From Maribacter_C sp047345145 (GTDB lineage: Bacteria; Bacteroidota; Bacteroidia; Flavobacteriales; Flavobacteriaceae): a stretch of DNA of 64,000 bases. Positions 53,458-62,068 of the stretch are shown in pieces. The translations under genes and the position numbers were made by a program. The notes under the pieces are model-generated. The model was not told the origin of the DNA. It saw only the letters and a program-made list of their open reading frames with translations, and made no database searches. Numbering within the stretch: position 1 is the first letter of the stretch; the number at the start of each line of letters is the position of its first letter. The stretch lies in contig NZ_JBLFER010000006.1 of the NCBI RefSeq assembly GCF_047345145.1, positions 237,189 to 301,188 on the forward strand. The letters run 5' to 3'.

Positions 53458-55005
53458 ATGGAGAAACCAAACCCTATTATTGGTCGCAAGATTGACAAAT
53501 CTACGATAATCAACCTAGAAAGAGGTAAAATACCACCTCAATCAGTTGATTTAGAGGAAGTTGTATTGGGGGCGATGATGATCGATAAAAAGGGAGTTGA
53601 TGAAGTAATAGATATCTTACATCCTGATGTTTTTTACAAAGACGCCCATCGTTATGTTTATGAAGCGATTTTTAAATTGTTCGAAACGTCGGAGCCAGTC
53701 GATTTATTAACCGTTTCCTCACAATTAAAGAAAGACGGACGATTAGAGTCCGTAGGAGGTGATTTTTACCTAATAAAACTGACTCAAAAAGTAGCTTCTT
53801 CCGCTCATATTGAGTTTCACGCCCGAATCATTCTTCAGAAGTATATTCAGCGCAGTTTGATTAAAATCTCGAATGAGATAATTGAAGAGGCTTATGATGA
53901 AGGAACTGATGTTTTTGACCTTTTAGACGCAGCAGAATCCAAATTATATGATGTAACCCAGGGGAATTTAAAGCGTTCTGCGGAAACTGCTCAGAACTTG
54001 GTAATCCAAGCTAAAAAACGCATTGAAGAAATAGCCAATAAAGAAGGTTTAAGTGGAATTCCATCAGGCTTTGATAAATTGGATAAACTTACTTCTGGTT
54101 GGCAACCGAGTGATTTGATTATTGTGGCGGCAAGACCTGGTATGGGTAAAACGGCTTTGACCTTGTCTATGGCAAGAAATATTGCTGTGAATTCCAATAT
54201 CCCAGTTGCATTCTTCTCTTGTGAGATGTCTTCCGTTCAGTTAATTACTAGATTGATATCTTCTGAAACAGGACTTTCTTCTGAAAAATTGCGTACAGGA
54301 AAGTTGGAAAAGCATGAATGGGAGCAATTAAATGTCAAAGTAAAAGCTTTGGAAAAAGCTCCTTTATTTATTGATGACACACCATCGCTATCTATTTTTG
54401 ACCTTCGTGCAAAGGCAAGACGATTGGCTTCCCAGCATGGTATAAAAATGATCATTATTGATTATTTGCAATTAATGACCGCTGGTGGAACAGGAAAAGG
54501 AGGAAATCGTGAGCAAGAAATTTCTACCATTTCGCGTAACCTCAAAGCTTTGGCAAAAGAATTGAATGTGCCTGTAATTGCACTATCACAGTTATCACGT
54601 GCAGTTGAAACCCGTGGTGGAAGCAAAAGGCCTATTCTTTCTGATTTACGTGAATCTGGAGCGATTGAGCAAGATGCAGATATTGTTTCCTTCATATTCA
54701 GACCTGAATATTACAAAATTGATGAGTGGGATGACGAAGAACGCTCACCAACCCAGGGTCAAGCCGAATTTATTGTGGCAAAACACCGTAATGGTGGATT
54801 GGAAAACATTCGTTTGAAATTTATAGGTAATCTTGGTAAGTTCGATAATCTTGACGATTTCGATTCTCCATTTGAATTCCAGTCTAAAATGAATGAGGGT
54901 GAGGATAACCCGTTTATCACAAAGAATCTTCCAGACGCTAATGAAGCTTTTGGTAGTTCTATGAATGACGGTTTACCAGAAGAGGACAATGATGTTCCTT
55001 TTTAA
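53458..55005 (+). CDS. dnaB: replicative DNA helicase DnaB
   Basis: The 515-residue hexameric helicase has an N-terminal primase-interacting domain (about 25-130), a linker, and a RecA-like motor with Walker A ARPGMGKT, Walker B-like KMIIIDYLQLM, and DLRESGAIEQDADIV. I chose the ATG at 53458 (MEKPNP); an upstream TTG adds only six residues. No intein is seen. Confidence 0.95.
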   Translation: MEKPNPIIGRKIDKSTIINLERGKIPPQSVDLEEVVLGAMMIDKKGVDEVIDILHPDVFYKDAHRYVYEAIFKLFETSEPVDLLTVSSQLKKDGRLESVGGDFYLIKLTQKVASSAHIEFHARIILQKYIQRSLIKISNEIIEEAYDEGTDVFDLLDAAESKLYDVTQGNLKRSAETAQNLVIQAKKRIEEIANKEGLSGIPSGFDKLDKLTSGWQPSDLIIVAARPGMGKTALTLSMARNIAVNSNIPVAFFSCEMSSVQLITRLISSETGLSSEKLRTGKLEKHEWEQLNVKVKALEKAPLFIDDTPSLSIFDLRAKARRLASQHGIKMIIIDYLQLMTAGGTGKGGNREQEISTISRNLKALAKELNVPVIALSQLSRAVETRGGSKRPILSDLRESGAIEQDADIVSFIFRPEYYKIDEWDDEERSPTQGQAEFIVAKHRNGGLENIRLKFIGNLGKFDNLDDFDSPFEFQSKMNEGEDNPFITKNLPDANEAFGSSMNDGLPEEDNDVPF

Positions 55006-55081
55006 GATTCTTTAACGTCGGTCAAAATACTTCTAGTATATTTTTCGTTTATCTTTGAGTAAGCTCCACTAAAGACAGTTT

Positions 55082-56344
55082 ATGAGAAGCATTCTTTTAT
55101 CTCTTTTATTTATTCTATTTTCTTTACAGGTTTCAGCTTCTTCCATTCTTATTCCTATGGATGCGGAGGGTCAAAAAAACCACCTAAAAGCATACGGAAT
55201 TACCTATTGGGTATTGACCAAACAACAAAAAGTACAATGGTTGTTAAACTATCGGGGTGGTTCTTTTTTACTTCCAGATGGGGAAAATATTCGAAAAGAA
55301 TGCCAGATTAGAGGTGTCTCTTTTGAAATCTTATCTGATGCACAAACGCAATCGATTTTAGAATCAATTAGTAGTCCTTCAAAAAATCAAGAAGCCGTAG
55401 TCTTGGAAAAGGCACCGAAAGTAGCGGTATATTCTCCTAAAGGGAATCAACCTTGGGATGACGCTGTAACCATGGTACTAACTTATGCTGAAATACCTTA
55501 TGAAACTGTTTACGATGAGGAAGTTTTAGATGATCAATTGGCGCTATATGATTGGTTGCACCTGCATCATGAGGATTTTTCTGGTCAATATGGAAAGTTC
55601 TATGGCGCATATAGAGCCGCGCCTTGGTACATTCAACAAAAACAAGATGCGGAAGCCTTGGCCACTAAATTGGGGTTTTCTAAAGTGTCCGAAGAAAAAA
55701 GAGCAGTTGCACTTAAGATTCGAAATTATGTAATTGGTGGAGGTTTTATGTTTGCCATGTGTTCAGCTACTGACAGTTTCGATATCGCCTTGGCTGCTTC
55801 AGACGGAGTAGATATTTGTGAACCCATGTTTGATGGTGATCCATCTGATGCTAATTATCAAAGCAAATTGAATTTCAATAAAACCTTTGCATTCAAAGAT
55901 TTTACTTTGGAAAGGAGTCCTTTGAAGTATGAGTTTTCAACTATTGATATGACTGCTAAAAGAAGAATCCCCAAAGAAGTAGATTATTTTTCACTTATGG
56001 ATTTTTCTGCAAAATGGGACCCGGTTCCTACAATGCTTTGTCAAAACCACACAGCATTGGTGAAAGGCTTCATGGGGCAAACAACTTCCTTTGAACGAAG
56101 AGAAATTAAATCTAACGTATTAATATTAGGTGAAAACAAGCGCAATGAAGAAGCGCGTTACATTCATGGTATAAAAGGAAAGGGATTTTTTACTTTCTAC
56201 GGCGGACATGACCCCGAAGACTACCAACATAGAGTAGGAGATCCAAAAACAGAATTGGAGTTACACCCAACCTCACCAGGCTATCGATTAATTTTGAATA
56301 ATGTTTTATTTCCTGCTGCACAGAAGAAAAAACAGAAGACCTAA
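55082..56344 (+). CDS. secreted conserved protein, often auto-named asparagine synthetase B
   Basis: The 420-residue protein has a signal peptide (about 1-20, ending VSASS). The remainder carries conserved stretches KVAVYSPKGNQPWDDAVTMVL, YDWLHLHHEDFSGQYGKFYG, GGGFMFAMCSATDSFD and FTFYGGHDPEDYQH. The second half has a class I glutamine-amidotransferase-like flavour (GGFMFAMCSAT, YGGHDPE). There is no PP-loop synthetase domain and no N-terminal catalytic Cys, so the database name is unlikely. The true function is unknown. Confidence 0.75.
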   Translation: MRSILLSLLFILFSLQVSASSILIPMDAEGQKNHLKAYGITYWVLTKQQKVQWLLNYRGGSFLLPDGENIRKECQIRGVSFEILSDAQTQSILESISSPSKNQEAVVLEKAPKVAVYSPKGNQPWDDAVTMVLTYAEIPYETVYDEEVLDDQLALYDWLHLHHEDFSGQYGKFYGAYRAAPWYIQQKQDAEALATKLGFSKVSEEKRAVALKIRNYVIGGGFMFAMCSATDSFDIALAASDGVDICEPMFDGDPSDANYQSKLNFNKTFAFKDFTLERSPLKYEFSTIDMTAKRRIPKEVDYFSLMDFSAKWDPVPTMLCQNHTALVKGFMGQTTSFERREIKSNVLILGENKRNEEARYIHGIKGKGFFTFYGGHDPEDYQHRVGDPKTELELHPTSPGYRLILNNVLFPAAQKKKQKT

Positions 56345-56453
56345 TTATTTTCACACCAAAATCATTCTTGCTCGTAGTCGTATAATTGGTCTCTTCTACA
56401 ACGATTTGATGGGCATTTTCAGGGCGAAACAATAAATCAAGTTTTGCTGTCAT
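56345..56453 (-). pseudogene. decayed C-terminal fragment of a Cof-type HAD phosphatase
   Basis: Read leftwards, ENAHQIVVEETNYTTTSKND lines up without gaps with ENAHANVSEIANYKTTSNDD near the end of the intact HAD gene at 56875-57675; FGVKII against YGVERI continues the match. DNA also aligns without gaps (roughly 60-65% by eye). No other part of a HAD gene is present. It looks like the tail of a lost paralogue. It directly follows the stop of the small lipoprotein gene. Confidence 0.6.
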
Positions 56454-56792
56454 CTAACAACGAGATGCTTCTCGTTCGGCTTCCAAGGTTTCAATTTCTT
56501 GCTCAATTTCTTCAAGATCCTCACTTGAAGTAAACCCGCTGTCCCTAAGGCATTTTGCATAAGCAATTCTTTCGGCGATATAATTGTCAGCTGCCACATT
56601 AAATTCTTGGCAAAGTAATTGATTTTCTGGATCGTTGGAGAGCGCGACTAATGCATCAGAATAGGCATTAAGAAGTTCTGGATCATTATATTCGGCCAGG
56701 CAGTTAATGCTATCAACAACATCGGACAAACCACAGGAAGTAAATATCGAAAGAATTAATACGGCCACATATTTTTTTATTCTCATTTTCAT
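56454..56792 (-). CDS. small lipoprotein, unknown function
   Basis: The 112-residue product has a lipoprotein signal (LSIFTSC, Cys20) and a helical, acidic mature part with four Cys including the last residue (LLCQEF, AKCLRD, REASRC). I do not recognise the family. It lies between the HAD gene and the HAD fragment on the same strand, which suggests it was inserted in or captured by a duplication. Confidence 0.65.
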   Translation of the reverse strand: MKMRIKKYVAVLILSIFTSCGLSDVVDSINCLAEYNDPELLNAYSDALVALSNDPENQLLCQEFNVAADNYIAERIAYAKCLRDSGFTSSEDLEEIEQEIETLEAEREASRC

Positions 56793-56874
56793 AAAAATTT
56801 AAAATAAAAAATTAACCAAGGGTTGTTTAAATTACATGTCATACCTCTGAGATTACTCTAAGCTTCGACCTAAA

Positions 56875-57675
56875 TTACTGAAATAAAATCAGTTTTTCCA
56901 AAATCCGTTCTACACCATAATCATCATTGCTAGTGGTTTTGTAGTTTGCAATTTCAGAGACATTTGCGTGCGCATTTTCCATGGCAAAACTATACTTCGC
57001 TTTTCCCAGCATTTCTAAGTCATTATTATAGTCTCCGAATACCATAGTTTCCTCTGAAGAAATTCCAAAACGTTCCTGCATTTTTTCAAGAGCAAACCCT
57101 TTGTTGGCATCGGTATGATTTAAATCAACCCAGTTAAGTCCAGAAACTTTCACTTTGATTTGATCTTCTAAATCTTTCATGGCGGGATAGATGTACTCTT
57201 CAGCACTAATATTGTGGTATACAGCAATCTTTATGATTTCATCTGTAACCGTATTAAAATTATCATGAATCTCGTAACTGGCATAATATTCCTTTAACTG
57301 TTCAAGAAATGGAACGGATTTGCCATCAAAATAGGCATTATATTTCCCGCATAGCATGGCATGAGCACCATCAATATTCTCAATTTTGGAAAGCAAAGAA
57401 CTTTTAAGATGATTCTGAATAGGGGTAACTAGAAGTTCTTTTTCTTTTTCTTTTACGAGCGCGCCATTTTCTGCTATTACCAAAATCTCATTTTTAATTG
57501 GTTCTAGCTTATGCACAATACTGGCATATTGCCTTCCACTTGCAGCAACAAAAAGAATATTGCGTTTTTGTAATTCTTCAAATAACTCAAAAAAACGTGA
57601 ACTGACTTCATGGTTGGAGTTTAATAAGGTGCCGTCCATATCAGACACAACCATTTTTATTTGAGATAAATCCAT
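56875..57675 (-). CDS. Cof-type HAD-superfamily phosphatase
   Basis: The 266-residue HAD phosphatase of the Cof/IIB class has motif I DMDGTLLNS (12-20), motif II AASGRQYA, Lys near 196 (DANKGFAL) and motif IV FGDYNNDLEML. Class members act on sugar phosphates, FMN or PLP; the substrate is unknown. It ends with FAMENAHANVSEIANYKTTS, which matches the fragment at 56345. Confidence 0.88.
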   Translation of the reverse strand: MDLSQIKMVVSDMDGTLLNSNHEVSSRFFELFEELQKRNILFVAASGRQYASIVHKLEPIKNEILVIAENGALVKEKEKELLVTPIQNHLKSSLLSKIENIDGAHAMLCGKYNAYFDGKSVPFLEQLKEYYASYEIHDNFNTVTDEIIKIAVYHNISAEEYIYPAMKDLEDQIKVKVSGLNWVDLNHTDANKGFALEKMQERFGISSEETMVFGDYNNDLEMLGKAKYSFAMENAHANVSEIANYKTTSNDDYGVERILEKLILFQ

Positions 57676-57753
57676 TAGTAATTGATTTCTTGACGCAAAG
57701 GTATTTGTAATAGGGGAATTATGGTTTAGATTTACAAAGAATTACTATTTTTT

Positions 57754-57795
57754 CTCCCCAATAGGGGAGGTACCCGAAGGGCGGAGGGGTTGGGT
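57754..57795. repeat. GC-rich interspersed repeat upstream of yjbQ
   Basis: CTCCCC-AATA-GGGGAG is a perfect hairpin (57754-57769), followed by ACCCGAAGGGCGGAGGGGTT. It is a relative of the element at 48027, standing out from AT-rich surroundings just before the yjbQ gene. Confidence 0.6.
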
Positions 57796-57827
57796 TGAAC
57801 TCGTCTACAGGATTTATTAAAGCTACT

Positions 57828-58250
57828 ATGATATTCCATCAAAAAGAACTCCAACTAAAAGCTTTCGAAAGAGGATTCCATCTCATTACCGAAACTATTT
57901 TGAACAGCATTCCTGAGATGAAAGATATCCAATCAGGAATGCTTCAAGTATTTATAAAACATACCTCTGCAAGTTTGACTATTAATGAAAATGCAGACCC
58001 AACAGTGCGCACAGATTTCGAAAGTCATATGAATAATATGGTGCCCGAAGATGCACCTTATTATATGCACACCTATGAAGGACCTGATGATATGCCAGCA
58101 CATATCAAGGCTTCTTTGATGGGCGTCTCTGTGCAAATCCCTATTACCAATGGAAAGTTGAATCTAGGTATTTGGCAAGGTATCTATCTTTGTGAGCATA
58201 GAAATAATGCTTCAGGAAGAAATTTAGTGATATCTGCTTTCGGAATTTGA
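57828..58250 (+). CDS. yjbQ: YjbQ-family protein (UPF0047)
   Basis: The 140-residue protein has the family core HTSASLTINENADPTVRTDF and the late GTWQG-like IWQGIYLCEHRN. YjbQ proteins are small alpha/beta enzymes with thiamine-phosphate-synthase activity reported as a side activity. I chose the ATG at 57828 (MIFHQKEL), which gives the usual length. Confidence 0.9.
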   Translation: MIFHQKELQLKAFERGFHLITETILNSIPEMKDIQSGMLQVFIKHTSASLTINENADPTVRTDFESHMNNMVPEDAPYYMHTYEGPDDMPAHIKASLMGVSVQIPITNGKLNLGIWQGIYLCEHRNNASGRNLVISAFGI

Positions 58251-58295
58251 GGGGATCTTTATAACTTGTAGAATACAAACCTAAATTTAAAACAC

Positions 58296-58568
58296 ATGAC
58301 CACAGAAGAATCCATACTAAACAAAATCCAAATTCTAATTACGAATCATTTTGACACTCCAGAAGAAGCATTTAGTTTTTTTGACGCCGACAGCAGCGGT
58401 AAGCTTAAGAAAAGTGAAATCGTAAAATTGCTAAAGCAAGCTGAAATTAGTGGTTTTATTAGAGGCTTAGTTGGTTCTAAGTTAATTGAGGGCTACGATA
58501 AAAGTGATGATAAGGAAATCGATTGGCAAGAATTTAAAGCAGCTGTAGACAAAATAAATCAGGCCTAA
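58296..58568 (+). CDS. EF-hand protein
   Basis: The 90-residue protein has two EF-hand-like loops: DADSSGKLKKSE (about 29-40) and DKSDDKEIDWQE (about 69-80). The first is a good calcium loop; the second is plausible. No signal peptide is seen, so it may be a small cytoplasmic calcium-binding or sensor protein. Confidence 0.8.
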   Translation: MTTEESILNKIQILITNHFDTPEEAFSFFDADSSGKLKKSEIVKLLKQAEISGFIRGLVGSKLIEGYDKSDDKEIDWQEFKAAVDKINQA

Positions 58569-58581
58569 TTAGACAAGGGCA

Positions 58582-58615
58582 AAAAAAATCCAGTTCGTCA
58601 GAACTGGATTTTTTT
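58582..58615. terminator. bidirectional terminator between EF-hand gene and rplT
   Basis: A perfect 15-bp stem (58582-58596 with 58601-58615), loop GTCA, core ATCCAGTTC/GAACTGGAT with A and T runs on both sides. It ends both the EF-hand transcript and the thrS operon. Confidence 0.94.
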
Positions 58616-58636
58616 AAAGTGAGATAAGTTTAAAAT

Positions 58637-58981
58637 CTATTTTATTTTGTCTACTAAAGCTTTAAAAGCTTCAGGATGATTCATCGCTAAATCGGCTAAA
58701 ACCTTTCGGTTTAATTCGATACCATTAGCTTTTACTTTACCCATGAATTGCGAGTAAGACATTCCGTGCATACGAGCACCCGCATTGATACGGGTAATCC
58801 ATAAAGCTCGGAAGTTTCTTTTCTTATTTCTACGGTCTCTATAAGCATATAACATTGCTTTTTCAACCGCGTTTTTAGCTACTGTCCAGACGTTTTTACG
58901 TCTTCCGAAGTAACCCTTTGCTTGCTTCATCACCTTTTTTCTTCTGGCTCTAGAAGCTACTGCGTTTACTGATCTTGGCAT
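58637..58981 (-). CDS. rplT: 50S ribosomal protein L20
   Basis: The 114-residue L20 begins MPRSVNAVASRARRKKVMKQ and has GYFGRRKNVWTVAKNAVEKA and WITRINAGARMHGMSYS, all canonical. It is last in the thrS-infC-rpmI-rplT operon. In many bacteria L20 represses this operon by binding its mRNA. Confidence 0.97.
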   Translation of the reverse strand: MPRSVNAVASRARRKKVMKQAKGYFGRRKNVWTVAKNAVEKAMLYAYRDRRNKKRNFRALWITRINAGARMHGMSYSQFMGKVKANGIELNRKVLADLAMNHPEAFKALVDKIK

Positions 58982-59069
58982 AATTTAAATTGTTTTTGTA
59001 GTAGGCGGTCAATTCATGACACTTTTTTTTGCCCAACTCCATGGTTAATAATTTACCGAATGTGAATAA

Positions 59070-59267
59070 TTACTTTAATCGTAATTGTTCTTTAATGCTG
59101 TTAACATCAGCTTGGTGAACCAAACCGTCATGTGTTAACTTAAGCTTACGCTTTTTAGATTTTTTAGTCAAAATATGACTCTTAAAAGCGTGCTTTCTTT
59201 TGATTTTACCAGTTCCGGTTAGCTTGAAACGCTTCTTGGCACTGGATTTTGTTTTCTGTTTAGGCAT
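59070..59267 (-). CDS. rpmI: 50S ribosomal protein L35
   Basis: The 65-residue L35 begins MPKQKTKSSAKKRFKLTGTG, with KRKHAFKSHILTKKSKKRKL; typical and complete. It lies between infC and rplT. Confidence 0.97.
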   Translation of the reverse strand: MPKQKTKSSAKKRFKLTGTGKIKRKHAFKSHILTKKSKKRKLKLTHDGLVHQADVNSIKEQLRLK

Positions 59268-59308
59268 TTTTCCTAATGTATTTAATTATCTCACTTATTC
59301 ATACTAAA

Positions 59309-59335
59309 CGCCGCTTATCAAATAAATAAGCAGCG
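59309..59335 (-). promoter_or_regulatory. hairpin in the infC-rpmI intergenic region
   Basis: CGC-C-GCTTAT (59309-59318) pairs with ATAAGC-A-GCG (59326-59335), nine pairs and one mismatch. A second hairpin, ACGAAC-TTA-GTTCGT (59356-59370), reaches the infC stop. L20 is known to bind mRNA near rpmI in other bacteria, so these are candidate control elements. Confidence 0.4.
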
Positions 59336-59369
59336 CTCAGTAATTTTATTAAAATACGAACTTAGTTCG

Positions 59370-59927
59370 TTATTTTCCTTTTGTCTTAGGGGCTATGAAC
59401 ATGGTCATACGCTTTCCTTCTAATCTTGGCATCTGCTCTACCTTTCCTAACTCTTCCAATTCTGATGCCAAACGGAGTAATAATATTTCTCCTTGATCTT
59501 TATACACTATTGAACGGCCCTTGAAAAAAACGTAAGCTTTTAATTTAGCTCCATCCTTTAAAAACTTCTCAGCATGTTTCTTTTTAAACTCGTAATCATG
59601 ATCATCCGTATTCGGACCGAATCTGATTTCCTTTACCACTACCTTTGAGGCTTTGGCTTTCATTACCTTTTCGCGCTTCTTTTGCTCGTAAAGGAATTTT
59701 TTGTAATCAATGATCTTACAAACAGGCGGGGCTGCATTTGGAGAAATTTCTACCAAATCTAATCCTTCTTCAGCTGCCAACTCCATTGCCTTTGCCAATG
59801 GATAAACACCTACTTCAACATTGTCTCCAACCAATCGAACCTCAGGCGCGATTATTCTTGCATTAATTTTGTGCGGGTTTTTGTTTTCCCTTCTAGGTTG
59901 GGGCCTAAATCTTTTTCGTATTGCTAT
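59370..59927 (-). CDS. infC: translation initiation factor IF-3, AUA start
   Basis: The 185-residue IF-3 is read from an ATA codon at 59927-59925, giving (M)AIRKRFRPQPRRENK, then INARIIAPEVRLVGDN, the normal IF-3 opening. The C-terminal domain is complete (VVVKEIRFGPNTDDHDYEFK, GKRMTMFIAPKTKGK). No ATG, GTG or TTG precedes this in frame after the upstream stop at 59936-59934; a TTG at 59834 would delete about 31 conserved residues. A rare start is usual for infC and allows IF-3 to limit its own synthesis. Confidence 0.9.
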   Translation of the reverse strand: MAIRKRFRPQPRRENKNPHKINARIIAPEVRLVGDNVEVGVYPLAKAMELAAEEGLDLVEISPNAAPPVCKIIDYKKFLYEQKKREKVMKAKASKVVVKEIRFGPNTDDHDYEFKKKHAEKFLKDGAKLKAYVFFKGRSIVYKDQGEILLLRLASELEELGKVEQMPRLEGKRMTMFIAPKTKGK

Positions 59928-59956
59928 GACTAATTATTTTTAATTAAACTTAATTT

Positions 59957-61897
59957 TTAAAACGACTTTAAGGTACTATTTATTTCTGTATCGACCAAGT
60001 TAGCAAAGTTGTCTATCGTTATTGCTCCTAGATCTTCTCCTCCGTGTCGTCGGACAGAAATGGTGTTAGCCGCTTCGTCGTTTTCCCCAACAATTAGCAT
60101 AAATGGAATTTTATTCATTTCTGCCTCACGTATTTTCTTTCCAACAGTTTCATTTCTATTGTCAAGAAGCGCGCGAATTTCGTTATTTTCTAGGGATTTT
60201 AAAACTTTTTCAGCATATTTTTCATTTTTCTCGCTTACGGGCAAAACAATTGCTTGATCGGGAATCAACCATAATGGAAAATTACCACCAGTATGTTCTA
60301 GTAATAAAGCAATAAAACGCTCCATACTTCCGAAGGGTGCTCGGTGTATCATTACAGGTCTATGAGATTCATTATCAGAACCTTTGTAGGTTAAGTCGAA
60401 GCGTTCTGGTAAATTATAATCTACTTGAATTGTTCCTAATTGCCAGCTTCTTCCCAAGGCATCTTTAACCATGAAATCTAACTTTGGTCCGTAGAAAGCA
60501 GCTTCACCTTTTTCTATGACAAAATCTAGTCCTTTTTCTTTAGCGGCATTGATAATAGCATTTTCTGCTTTTTCCCAATTTTCCAACGAGCCAATATATT
60601 TTTCTGGCTTATCTAAATCGCGAACAGATACCTGTGCCGTGAAGTTTTCAAATCCTAACGAACCGAGTACATATAAGGATAAATCGATTACATTTTTAAA
60701 TTCCTGGTCTAATTGGTCTGGAGTACAAAAAATATGAGCATCATCTTGAGTAAAACCACGAACGCGAGTAAGTCCATGTAACTCACCACTCTGCTCATAT
60801 CGATACACAGTTCCGAATTCAGCATATCTTTTCGGTAACTCTTTATAACTAAATGGTCGGTGGTTATATATTTCACAATGGTGAGGGCAGTTCATTGGCT
60901 TTAACAAAAACTCCTCACCATCCTTAGGTGTATTGATAGGCTGAAAACTATCAGCACCGTACTTTTCATAGTGACCGGAAGTCACATATAGTTCCTTTTG
61001 ACCAATATGCGGACTAACCACCATTTCATATCCGGCTTTTTTCTGCGCCTTTTTTAAGAATTGCTCCAAACGTTCACGCAAAGCAGCACCTTTAGGTAGC
61101 CATAAGGGTAGCCCTTGACCAACCTTTTGAGAAAAGGTAAACAGTTCAAGTTCTTTTCCTAACTTTCTATGATCACGTTTTTTTGCTTCTTCTAGTAATT
61201 CTAAATATTCTGTAAGTTCCTTCTGTTTCGGAAAAGAAATTCCATAAACACGGGTAAGTTGTGGCTTGTTTTCATCACCTCTCCAATAGGCACCTGCCAC
61301 ACTTAAGACTTTAATTGCTTTTACAATTCCAGTATTGGGTATGTGACCACCACGGCATAAATCTGTAAAGCTATCATGATCACAAAAAGTGATAGTGCCA
61401 TCCTCAAGATTTTCGATAAGTTCTACCTTATATTCATTTCCCTCAGATTTATATTTCGCTAATGCATCAGCTTTTGAAACCGCACGCATTTTAAAAGCAT
61501 GCTTTCCGCGAGCAATTTCGATAGCCTTCTTTTCAATGGCTTGAAAGTCTTTGTCAGAAATACTTCCTTCTGGCAAATCGACATCATAATAGAATCCATT
61601 ATCGATTGCTGGGCCTATGGTAAGTTTAATTCCGGGGTACAATTCTTCAAGTGCTTGAGCAACAATGTGAGAAGTAGAATGCCAAAACGCTTTCTTTCCC
61701 TCAGGGTTATTCCATGTATATAAAATCAGAGAACCATCTTCATTCAAAGGAGTCACAGTTTCAACAACCGTATCATTGAATTTTGCAGATATTACATTAC
61801 GGGCTAAACCCTCACTAATGCTCAAAGCTACATCCATTGCAGTGCTTCCTTTGCTATACTCCTTAATAGTCCCGTCAGGTAAAGTGATCTCAATCAT
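59957..61897 (-). CDS. thrS: threonyl-tRNA synthetase
   Basis: The 646-residue enzyme has a TGS domain (1-62), an editing domain (HSTSHIVAQALEELYP, about 72-87), and the class II catalytic core with GAALRERLEQF, MNCPHHCEIY (zinc/active-site Cys) and the late HRAPFGSMERF. An anticodon-binding domain follows. It is first in the thrS-infC-rpmI-rplT operon. Confidence 0.97.
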   Translation of the reverse strand: MIEITLPDGTIKEYSKGSTAMDVALSISEGLARNVISAKFNDTVVETVTPLNEDGSLILYTWNNPEGKKAFWHSTSHIVAQALEELYPGIKLTIGPAIDNGFYYDVDLPEGSISDKDFQAIEKKAIEIARGKHAFKMRAVSKADALAKYKSEGNEYKVELIENLEDGTITFCDHDSFTDLCRGGHIPNTGIVKAIKVLSVAGAYWRGDENKPQLTRVYGISFPKQKELTEYLELLEEAKKRDHRKLGKELELFTFSQKVGQGLPLWLPKGAALRERLEQFLKKAQKKAGYEMVVSPHIGQKELYVTSGHYEKYGADSFQPINTPKDGEEFLLKPMNCPHHCEIYNHRPFSYKELPKRYAEFGTVYRYEQSGELHGLTRVRGFTQDDAHIFCTPDQLDQEFKNVIDLSLYVLGSLGFENFTAQVSVRDLDKPEKYIGSLENWEKAENAIINAAKEKGLDFVIEKGEAAFYGPKLDFMVKDALGRSWQLGTIQVDYNLPERFDLTYKGSDNESHRPVMIHRAPFGSMERFIALLLEHTGGNFPLWLIPDQAIVLPVSEKNEKYAEKVLKSLENNEIRALLDNRNETVGKKIREAEMNKIPFMLIVGENDEAANTISVRRHGGEDLGAITIDNFANLVDTEINSTLKSF

Positions 61898-61916
61898 AGT
61901 ATCTATAATAAGAGCG

Positions 61917-61947
61917 CAAAGATAGCACCTTGTTATTTCGCAGGCAA
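61917..61947 (-). promoter_or_regulatory. thrS operon promoter
   Basis: Read leftwards: TTG (61947-61945), a 20-base spacer and TATCTTTG (61924-61917). The leader before the thrS ATG is then only about 10-15 bases, which leaves no room for a T-box or similar. Confidence 0.75.
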
Positions 61948-62068
61948 TAGTGATATGGAGATTGTCAAGCTTGTTTTTTTATCAAATCCCCTGTAGTTAA
62001 GGACAACTAATAATTCAATTTCATTAATTTAGTCGGCACCTGATAAAAAACTAATCAATCAAGAAACA

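Noticed and set aside
56190..56453. An 87-codon minus-strand frame read as a whole gene
   Set aside because: More than half is antisense to the conserved secreted-protein gene. Only the part from 56345 to 56420 resembles anything (HAD tail), so I list it as a remnant.
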